Source of the DNA: Nitrospirota bacterium
GTDB lineage: Bacteria; Nitrospirota; Thermodesulfovibrionia; Thermodesulfovibrionales; JdFR-85
Length of the DNA stretch: 35,755 nt
NCBI GenBank assembly: GCA_013152485.1
Contig: JAADGG010000002.1
Span: 1 to 35,755 of the forward strand
Direction: 5' to 3'
A program made the translations under genes and the position numbers. Shown here one piece after another: positions 16,329 through 22,926 of this stretch. Below the pieces are notes generated by a model. The model was given only the letters and a program-made list of their open reading frames with translations. It was not told the DNA's origin and searched no databases. How positions within the stretch are numbered: the first letter of the stretch is position 1; every line of letters starts with the position of its first letter.

Positions 16329-17174
16329 TCAAACTATCTTCATGCTTATGTCGACCGATGGTGCCGAGTGTGTGAGCGCTCCCACGGATATGAGGTCTAC
16401 ACCGGTGAGGGCTATTTCACGGACATTGTCGATGCTCACACCGCCCGATGCCTCAAGAAGCGGCGTCGGGCTGTATGTACGTGCGGTTGCGACAGCCTCC
16501 CTCATCACTTCAACAGGCATATTGTCGAGCATTATTATGTCAGCTCCTGCCTGAATCGCCTCTGCAAGCTCTTCGATGGTGCTGACCTCGACTTCTATCT
16601 TCATCAGATGGTGGACTTTGCCCCTCGTCCTCTCGATTGCCCGTCTTATCCCGCCTGCCGCCTTTATGTGGTTGTCTTTGATGAGGATACCGTCATACAG
16701 GCCGAAACGGTGGTTGTTGCCGCCTCCCATCCTGACGGCGTATTTTTCGAGGTATCGCATGTTCGGTGTCGTCTTTCTCGTGTCCACGATACAGGCCCCT
16801 GTGCCGCTGACGAGTTCGACAAACCTGCTCGTCAGCGTGGCGATGCCGGAGAGTCGCTGCAGTATGTTGAGCGCAAGCCTTTCCCCTGCGAGCAGCCCCC
16901 TGGTGGAACCCTTCAATGTGGCTATGACAGACCCTTTCAGAACAGGACTTCCGTCGGACACTGCCTCGACAAAACCGATCCTTGCGTCTACCAAGGCGAA
17001 TACCTCTCTGACAAACGGCAGCCCTGCGAGAACGAAGTCGTCTTTTGCAATCACAGCCGCCTCGGATACATGCTCCTCTGGTACGGTGAGTTCGGTCGTT
17101 ATGTCCCCGTGAGCGATATCCTCGTTGAGTGCCGCGACTAGAAAACTCCTGATCTGGCTTCTATAAGCATCCAT
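16329..17174 (-). CDS. nadC: Nicotinate-nucleotide pyrophosphorylase (carboxylating; quinolinate phosphoribosyltransferase)
   Basis: A 281-residue enzyme that turns quinolinate and PRPP into nicotinate mononucleotide, CO2 and PPi in de novo NAD synthesis. The PRPP/quinolinate-binding residues are visible: R133-K134-T135 in DTRKTTPNMR, GGGNNHRFGLYD (H155-R156), K166-D167-N-H169 in IKDNHI, and MLDNM near the C-terminus. Length is typical. The start lacks a near Shine-Dalgarno (GGGAGG is about 19 nt upstream), so it is probably read through from the repeat-protein gene 65 nt upstream in the same operon. nadA and nadB are not in the window. Confidence 0.95.
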   Translation of the reverse strand: MDAYRSQIRSFLVAALNEDIAHGDITTELTVPEEHVSEAAVIAKDDFVLAGLPFVREVFALVDARIGFVEAVSDGSPVLKGSVIATLKGSTRGLLAGERLALNILQRLSGIATLTSRFVELVSGTGACIVDTRKTTPNMRYLEKYAVRMGGGNNHRFGLYDGILIKDNHIKAAGGIRRAIERTRGKVHHLMKIEVEVSTIEELAEAIQAGADIIMLDNMPVEVMREAVATARTYSPTPLLEASGGVSIDNVREIALTGVDLISVGALTHSAPSVDISMKIV

Positions 17175-17239
17175 GGTTCATCGGTTCCGAACCCTCCCGC
17201 CACGTATATCGCTTGTACCGGGAAAATGCAGGGATGAGG

Positions 17240-17722
17240 TCATCTCCTTTTCAGAAGTGATATGAACCCGACGAGGCCGCCTATGACCGCACCGAGAGAG
17301 AGGGTCGACTTCCAGTCGAATACCGTCTGAACGTCACCTTCGACGTTGCCGGCGAGCAGGAAGATGCTCCTGGTGTTTTCAGCCTTGATCCTACGTGCTG
17401 CGACAACACAGGATGCACTCTGTTTCATCTCCACGTCGGACCTGGATAGAACCAGGGGCGCAAGTGATGACTCCAGCGAGGTATTGTTGCCTGCCGTAAT
17501 GATGTTTATGCTCTGGTTGACCCTTATGTCTCCACCCTTTATGAGACAGGCGGCCCCCTGAGTCACCTCCACCCTGTCTCCATCTATGCTGAGGGCGCCG
17601 ACCTGTTGCATTTCGACATGCCCGCCCTCCACGGACCTGACCGTGCTCTGTGCCACATTTACGAATTCGGCATCTATGAGACTGAGATCTTCCTTTTCGA
17701 TATCCCTCTCTTTTTCACTCAT
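17240..17722 (-). CDS. Unrecognised tail-anchored protein with 15-residue repeats
   Basis: A 160-residue protein I do not recognise. An acidic N-terminus (1-18) is followed by a regular repeat with V-x-[hydrophobic]-x-Q: VNVAQ (21-25), VEMQQ (36-40), VEVTQ (51-55), IRVNQ (66-70), a degenerate unit near 81-85, VEMKQ (97-101) and IKAEN (112-116). The first four glutamines are exactly 15 residues apart, as expected for a beta-solenoid coil. The C-terminus is one hydrophobic helix (LSLGAVIGGLVGFISLL, about 141-157) ending KRR, which looks like a tail anchor; there is no signal peptide. Its start overlaps the valS stop by 8 bp with AGGGGGAAAG upstream, and nadC follows, so it is translated from the valS operon. 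It may be a membrane-attached scaffold; that is inference. Confidence 0.75.
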   Translation of the reverse strand: MSEKERDIEKEDLSLIDAEFVNVAQSTVRSVEGGHVEMQQVGALSIDGDRVEVTQGAACLIKGGDIRVNQSINIITAGNNTSLESSLAPLVLSRSDVEMKQSASCVVAARRIKAENTRSIFLLAGNVEGDVQTVFDWKSTLSLGAVIGGLVGFISLLKRR

Positions 17723-20561
17723 CGTCTTTCCCCCTGAGTTCGTCCAGTTTATTTATGCTCTCGATGATCCTCTCCTTTTTTTGCATAAACTCATTATACT
17801 TCATTTTCTCCTTCTCAACAACACTCTTTGGAGCCTTTCTTATGAAGTCTTCATTGAGGAGCTTTCTGTCGAGCGACGAGATGGTTTTTTCGACTTTCTG
17901 GAGGTCCTTGTTGAGCCTTTTTATCTCCGTATCGACATTCAGGAGCCCTTCGAGCGGAACATATACCTCCAGATGGTCCTTGACCGCTGTGGCAACGCCC
18001 TTTCCCTTCTTTACATCCGTTCCTATCCTGAGCTCCCCGGTCCTTGCGAGCTTGCCTATATACATGGAGTTCGCGATAAGGACCGCCTCTGTCTCCTTGT
18101 CATAGGGCCTGATGAGTGCCGATAGTTCGGCCGAAGGCGCTATGTTCAGTTCACCCCTTATGGTCCGTATTCCCGTAATGGCCTCCATGATGTAGGACAT
18201 CTTCTCCTCGGCAGAGGGATCCCTCTCAACGTGTTTCGGAAAGGGGCCGAGCATGATGCTCTCTCCGTCGTGGGGGATGGCATGCCACAGCTCCTCGGTA
18301 ACGAAGGGCATGAATGGATGGAGCAGTTTGAGGGAGTTCTCCAGGACATGGAGGAGGCATCTCAGTGTAGCCGACCGGAGTGAGGAATTGCCGGTGTTGT
18401 TGTATATGACGGGTTTTGACAGCTCTATGTACCAGTCACAGAACTCGTGCCAGATAAACTGATAGATTGCAGTGGCTGCCTCGTTGAACCTGTATTCCTC
18501 AAGGGCCGTGTCGATGTCACCGGAGGCCTTTGCAAGCCTGCTCAATATCCACCTGCCGGGCGTATCGAGGTCCTTCCTCCACTCCGTGTCGTCAGACGGC
18601 AGGGCCTCCACTTCGGCCGTGTTTGTCTTTATGAATCTCGAAGCGTTCCAGAGCTTGTTGATGAAGTTCTTGTAGCCCTCGACCCTCTCCTCGGAGAACT
18701 TTATGTCGCGGCCCTGAGCGGCAAAGGCCGTAAGCGTGAACCGGAAGGCATCGGCGCCGTATTTGTCGATCAGCAGCAGGGGATCGACGACATTGCCCTT
18801 TGATTTGCTCATCTTCTGACCCTTCATGTCCCTGACCAGCGCGTGTATGTACACGTCCCTGAAGGGCACGTCGTCCATGAACTTCAGGCCCATCATTATC
18901 ATCCTGGAAACCCAGAAGAACAGGATGTCGAACCCTGTGACGAGTACGCTTGTGGGATAGAACGTCGATAGATCTCCGGTCTTTTCAGGCCAACCAAGCG
19001 TGGAGAAAGGCCAAAGCGCGGAGGAGAACCATGTGTCGAGCACGTCAGGGTCTCGGAAGAGCTCCTTGCTGCCGCAGAAGGGACATTCTTCGATATCCTG
19101 TCTCGAACATACCGGGGTTACGGTCTTGTCTATCTTGACGGTGTTTGCGTTCTTTATTATGTCGCCGGGAGCAAGACCTCTCAATCGCAGTTCCGTGTAT
19201 GTACCGGACTGGACGCTGTCTCCACCGACATCTAAAGGTTTATGGAAACTTACGTATATGAGGTCTCCGTGGTGCCGGCCCTCCTCCGTCTTGCAGTAGG
19301 GGCAGTACCAGACGGGTATCTGGTGACCCCACCATATCTGCCTGGATATGCACCAGTCTCTTATGTTCTCCATCCAGGCATAGTAACTGTTGACCCAGCT
19401 CTCCGGAACGATACGGATCCGTCCATCCCGTACGGCCTTTATCGCCTCCTCGGCGAGTTCCTTGACGTTTACATACCACTGTACCGTTGAGAACGGCTCG
19501 ATGATCGTCTTGCACCTGTAACAGTGGCCTATGGAGTGGACGTGTTTCTGTTCCTTCTCTACCAGATCGAGCTCCTTCAGGTCTTCGAGAACCCTTTTCC
19601 TGCATTCATACCTGTCAAGCCCTGCATACCGTTTGCCTGCCGTATCGGTCATCTTTCCGTCTTCGGCGATTACAGTTATGAACGGAAGGTTGGGGGTCTG
19701 CCTCCTGGCCATGGCCTCGTCATTGAAGTCGTGGGCAGGGGTGACCTTTACGGCACCGGTGCCGAACTCAGGATCCACCTGATCATCTGCGATTATGGGG
19801 ATCTCACGCCTCGTGAGGGGCAGTTTGATCCTCTTGCCGACGAGGTCCTTGTACCTGTCGTCATCGGGGTGGACGGCAACGGCGCTGTCGCCGAGCATGG
19901 TCTCGGGCCTTGTAGTCGCCACCACTATGTGCCCGGTCCCGTCGCTGAGCGGATAGCGTATGTATACCAGCTTTCCCTCGATGTCCTCGTGTTCCACCTC
20001 GAGATCCGAAAGTGCCGTATGACACCTCGGACACCAGTTTATCAGGCGCAGGTCCCTGTATATCAGGCCCTCCTCGAACAGCCTCACGAAGACCTCCCTT
20101 ACAGCCTTAGAGAGACCTTCGTCGAGCGTAAACCGTTCCCTCGACCAGTCGCAGGAGGCCCCCAGCCGCTTGAGCTGATTGATTATCCTGTCACCGTACT
20201 CTCCCTTCCACCGCCAGACCCTCCTTATGAACTCCTGTCTGCCGAGGGCATAACGGTCGGTACCTTCCTTGGCCAGCTCTCTCTCGACGACGTTCTGTGT
20301 TGCGATGCCGGCATGGTCTGTTCCGGGCAGCCACAGCGTTCTGTATCCGTGCATCCTCTTCCAGCGGACGAGTATGTCCTGAAGGGTTGCATTCAGGGCA
20401 TGCCCCATGTGTAAGGAGCCGGTGATGTTTGGAGGTGGGATGACTATACAGTATGCTTCTCCGTCAGGATTCACCTCCGGCCTGAAAAACCCCTTCTTTT
20501 CCCAGACCTCATACCACTTCATCTCGTCTTCGAATCTGTAACTCTTTTCAAGCTCTCTCAT
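17715..20561 (-). CDS. valS: Valyl-tRNA synthetase
   Basis: A 948-residue class I synthetase (E. coli 951). The HIGH-type motif is HMGH at 51-54 within PPPNITGSLHMGHALN; KMSKS is at 583-587; the editing domain includes ATTRPETMLGDSAVAVHP. CPYC and CPFC pairs (near residues 420 and 500) suggest bound zinc. The C-terminal coiled coil (EIKRLNKDLQKVEKTI onward) is the ValS tRNA-binding arm. AGGAG lies 8 nt before the ATG. A near-consensus promoter and a short T-run hairpin precede it. No T-box core was found. The repeat protein and nadC follow. Confidence 0.97.
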   Translation of the reverse strand: MRELEKSYRFEDEMKWYEVWEKKGFFRPEVNPDGEAYCIVIPPPNITGSLHMGHALNATLQDILVRWKRMHGYRTLWLPGTDHAGIATQNVVERELAKEGTDRYALGRQEFIRRVWRWKGEYGDRIINQLKRLGASCDWSRERFTLDEGLSKAVREVFVRLFEEGLIYRDLRLINWCPRCHTALSDLEVEHEDIEGKLVYIRYPLSDGTGHIVVATTRPETMLGDSAVAVHPDDDRYKDLVGKRIKLPLTRREIPIIADDQVDPEFGTGAVKVTPAHDFNDEAMARRQTPNLPFITVIAEDGKMTDTAGKRYAGLDRYECRKRVLEDLKELDLVEKEQKHVHSIGHCYRCKTIIEPFSTVQWYVNVKELAEEAIKAVRDGRIRIVPESWVNSYYAWMENIRDWCISRQIWWGHQIPVWYCPYCKTEEGRHHGDLIYVSFHKPLDVGGDSVQSGTYTELRLRGLAPGDIIKNANTVKIDKTVTPVCSRQDIEECPFCGSKELFRDPDVLDTWFSSALWPFSTLGWPEKTGDLSTFYPTSVLVTGFDILFFWVSRMIMMGLKFMDDVPFRDVYIHALVRDMKGQKMSKSKGNVVDPLLLIDKYGADAFRFTLTAFAAQGRDIKFSEERVEGYKNFINKLWNASRFIKTNTAEVEALPSDDTEWRKDLDTPGRWILSRLAKASGDIDTALEEYRFNEAATAIYQFIWHEFCDWYIELSKPVIYNNTGNSSLRSATLRCLLHVLENSLKLLHPFMPFVTEELWHAIPHDGESIMLGPFPKHVERDPSAEEKMSYIMEAITGIRTIRGELNIAPSAELSALIRPYDKETEAVLIANSMYIGKLARTGELRIGTDVKKGKGVATAVKDHLEVYVPLEGLLNVDTEIKRLNKDLQKVEKTISSLDRKLLNEDFIRKAPKSVVEKEKMKYNEFMQKKERIIESINKLDELRGKDDE

Positions 20562-20667
20562 CTCAAAAACTCCTGGTCCCTATTGTTCAGCGCAGGAAAT
20601 CCGTCTCTGCACGGCATCGGTCCTCGAAAAGGACGGCCTGATTTCAACAACCGCAAGATCATCCCTG

Positions 20668-20693
20668 AAAAAAACTTCTTGCAGAAGATGCAA
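20668..20693 (-). promoter_or_regulatory. Possible attenuator in the valS leader
   Basis: On the minus strand, CTTCT(GCA)AGAAG is followed directly by seven T, and the overlapping TTGCA(TCTTC)TGCAA would form a mutually exclusive stem. It lies about 7-30 nt after the predicted valS transcription start. Both stems are only 5 bp, so function is speculative. Confidence 0.3.
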
Positions 20694-20705
20694 TGGGTGG
20701 GAGAG

Positions 20706-20734
20706 ATTATATCTTTTTTCGTTCCTTACGTCAA
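20706..20734 (-). promoter_or_regulatory. Promoter for valS operon
   Basis: Minus strand: TTGACG (20734-20729), 17-bp spacer, TATAAT (20711-20706). The predicted start near 20699 gives a leader of about 138 nt, which also contains a GTCCT/AGGAC hairpin (20620-20634). Confidence 0.7.
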
Positions 20735-20748
20735 GGGGGCGAAACTCG

Positions 20749-20775
20749 AAATTCAAGATTCAAAACTCAAGATTC
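20749..20775. repeat. Short ATTCAAGATTCAA-type tandem repeat
   Basis: AAATTCAAGATTCAA followed by AACTCAAGATTC: degenerate tandem copies of a 7-nt unit (ATTCAAG/A). A very similar tract lies at 27794-27822. Both are intergenic. Confidence 0.5.
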
Positions 20776-20849
20776 CCGAGAGGGAGGCTTCAAGGCTTCG
20801 ACAAGGGCCGAGAGCGGGCGCACATACACAAGATCTGTCGAGCAGGGGG

Positions 20850-21974
20850 TCAGAGCGTGGCCTTGATCTCCTCGACCTCACGGTTTATGATGGTCTCTGC
20901 AAGGTCGGGGACGGTCTCCCATATGACCTTTTCCACCTGCTGTTTCAAGGATGTGCTTATCTCCTCCATCATGTCTCTGACGGTCTCTTCTATGAGCTTG
21001 GGGGCGGTATCGAGTATTATCCTTTCGATTACGGGTTTCATGAGATCGTTGAGCCCATCCAGTATGCTCTGGCGCAGATCGAAAGACTCCAGCAGTTCCC
21101 TCATCCTCTCCTCCACCGGTGCCCTGAGCGCTGCAGAGAGGTCGGTGCTGTCGATGGAACCGAGCGCCTCGGATAGCTTTTCCTCGGCGACGGCACGGAG
21201 TGCTGCCTTCATATCCTCCGCTGCCGGCATCATACCCTGCTGAACTCCCGTCTCACCCATATCTCCACTTTCCAGGGAGAGCTCGGATCCTTTTATCTCT
21301 TCGAATTCCACGGCGGTCTCATCGTCATCCTCGAAGCCCAGTTCTTCCTCCAGGGCCTCTTCCGACGGCTCCATGGAGGACTCCAGGGACAACTCTTCCT
21401 CCCAGGGCTCCTCGGTCTCTGTTTCGGCAGATTCCACGGATCCGACGGGTTCGGCCGTTTCGAGAGGTTCGGCCGTTGCCTCGAATGCCTCCGCCGTTTC
21501 CGCCGTCTCCATGACCTCTTCGGCCGCCTCAGCCGTTTCAATAACCTCTCCTTCTCGTTCTTCAACCTCTTCGAGCGTACCGGCAACTTCCTCCTCGAGC
21601 AGGTTTCTCTCGGCGAATATCGCGTTTATCTTGCTGATGAGCTCCTGCGACTCAAAGGGCTTCACGATATAGTCGTCAGCCCCGACCTCTTTCAGCAGGT
21701 CTTCGTCGATCGGTTCGAAGGCACCGGCGAGAAGGATGACCGGGATCCCGCTCGTCTCTTCGTCCTTCTTGATCTTGTCACTCAGCTGATAACCGTTCAT
21801 CTTGGGCATCTCTATATCGGCAAGGACTATGTCCGGCCTGAATTCTTTCATGACATTCCAGGCGTGCTCTCCGTCGCCGACTGCTTTGATCTCGAACCCC
21901 TCGTCTGCGAGTATGAGTTCAACGACCTTTTGAATCGTTATGCTGTCATCAGCCAAAAGCAGTTTCTTGCTCAT
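20850..21974 (-). CDS. Receiver-domain response regulator with acidic linker and helical C-terminal tail
   Basis: A 374-residue protein. The N-terminal CheY-like receiver (1-122) is complete: acidic pocket D9-D10, phosphoacceptor D53 in LADIEMP, and K105 in VKPF. No DNA-binding or enzymatic output domain follows. Residues about 127-245 are a low-complexity, Glu/Ala/Ser/Thr-rich linker, and 250-374 is a series of amphipathic helices ending TVPDLAETIINREVEEIKA, reminiscent of the tail of RomR-type regulators or PopZ-type polar scaffolds. I infer a localisation or scaffold role rather than transcription control. GAGGTGG lies about 5 nt before the ATG, and it has its own promoter. No kinase gene is adjacent; the orphan kinase at 32507 is a possible but unproven partner. 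Confidence 0.82.
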   Translation of the reverse strand: MSKKLLLADDSITIQKVVELILADEGFEIKAVGDGEHAWNVMKEFRPDIVLADIEMPKMNGYQLSDKIKKDEETSGIPVILLAGAFEPIDEDLLKEVGADDYIVKPFESQELISKINAIFAERNLLEEEVAGTLEEVEEREGEVIETAEAAEEVMETAETAEAFEATAEPLETAEPVGSVESAETETEEPWEEELSLESSMEPSEEALEEELGFEDDDETAVEFEEIKGSELSLESGDMGETGVQQGMMPAAEDMKAALRAVAEEKLSEALGSIDSTDLSAALRAPVEERMRELLESFDLRQSILDGLNDLMKPVIERIILDTAPKLIEETVRDMMEEISTSLKQQVEKVIWETVPDLAETIINREVEEIKATL

Positions 21975-22044
21975 ATTCCACCTCTTGTCAACGGGGCTCG
22001 CCCGTTTGATCTTTTTTTGAGGAGTCCCTCACATGACGGTCAAG

Positions 22045-22058
22045 TGCTGCATGCAGCA
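22045..22058. promoter_or_regulatory. Perfect 14-bp palindrome TGCTGCATGCAGCA
   Basis: The palindrome lies roughly +9 to +22 relative to the predicted start of the receiver-protein transcript. That is a usual place for a repressor operator, and it would also be a tight RNA hairpin. Confidence 0.45.
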
Positions 22059-22073
22059 GGACACACTAACAAA

Positions 22074-22102
22074 ATTTTATTGTTAACAGCCAAAAAAGTC
22101 AA
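22074..22102 (-). promoter_or_regulatory. Promoter for the receiver-domain protein
   Basis: Minus strand: TTGACT (22102-22097), 17-bp spacer, TAAAAT (22079-22074), in an AT-rich stretch. Predicted leader about 93 nt. Confidence 0.65.
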
Positions 22103-22145
22103 GTATTTTAAAAAATCACAAGGAAAATTTTAATATATACGGGTT

Positions 22146-22895
22146 ATGGATGCCGTTCTACTCAAGAGATTGCTGCAGCAGGTCAAGGATGGGACCCTTA
22201 CGCCGGAGACGGCTGTGGAGCAACTGAAGTCCCTGCCTTTTGAGGCGGTCGGTTCTGCACACGTAGATCATCACAGGGAACTGAGACAGGGGATTCCCGA
22301 GGTCGTCTTTGCCGAAGGGAAGACCGTTGAGGAAGTTCTCCGAATATCGGAGGCGATCTACGGCAAGAGCGGGAAACTGCTCGTGACGAGGGCTGATGAA
22401 GAGATTTACAGGGCACTCGGCATCAAGGGAGCAGAGTACCACCGGCGTTCCAGGGTCATAACCGCCGGGGGGGCGAGGCCGGAAAAAGGCCTTGTGCTCG
22501 TTGTAACGGCAGGGACGTCCGACATTGCAGTGGCGGAGGAAGCGGCGCTTACGGCCTCTTTTCTCGGCAGCAGGGTGGAGACGGTTTATGACGTGGGCGT
22601 GGCCGGCATACACAGGCTGTTCGCCCATGTTGATCTCATCAGGGAGGCAAGGGTTGTAGTGGTAGCGGCAGGAATGGAGGGAGCCCTTCCTTCGGTGGTG
22701 GGAGGCATAACGGAAAGCGTGGTTATAGGTGTGCCGGTCTCAACCGGTTACGGCACCTCGTTCGGCGGGCTTACAGCGTTGTTTGCCATGCTCAACTCTT
22801 GTGTCCCGGGCATCGCGGTCGTCAACATAGACAACGGTTTCGGAGCAGGCTGCCTTGCCCACAGGATAAATGCCGGCTGCAGGCCGGGGAGTTGA
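22146..22895 (+). CDS. larB: Nickel-pincer cofactor biosynthesis protein LarB
   Basis: A 249-residue protein of the PurE/NCAIR-mutase-related LarB family, which carboxylates and hydrolyses nicotinic acid adenine dinucleotide in the first step of nickel-pincer nucleotide synthesis. The C-terminal PurE-like domain is clear: VVTAGTSDIAVAEEAALTA, YDVGVAGIHRL, VVVAAGMEGALPSVVGG, and the nucleophile-region cysteine at C219 in MLNSCVPGIAVVNIDNG. larC, larE and larA are not in the window. There is no Shine-Dalgarno before the ATG; the AT-rich stretch TAATATATAC ends about 6 nt upstream, so a leaderless mRNA is possible. mutS follows. Confidence 0.92.
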   Translation: MDAVLLKRLLQQVKDGTLTPETAVEQLKSLPFEAVGSAHVDHHRELRQGIPEVVFAEGKTVEEVLRISEAIYGKSGKLLVTRADEEIYRALGIKGAEYHRRSRVITAGGARPEKGLVLVVTAGTSDIAVAEEAALTASFLGSRVETVYDVGVAGIHRLFAHVDLIREARVVVVAAGMEGALPSVVGGITESVVIGVPVSTGYGTSFGGLTALFAMLNSCVPGIAVVNIDNGFGAGCLAHRINAGCRPGS

Positions 22896-22926
22896 ACTTT
22901 CCTGTTGGAATCGTTTTAAATATCCT

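Noticed and set aside
19524-20414. 296-codon plus-strand ORF
   Set aside because: Antisense shadow of valS, whose HIGH-type motif and editing domain are encoded on the other strand.
20562-20700. T-box riboswitch before valS
   Set aside because: No T-box antiterminator sequence and the leader is too short.
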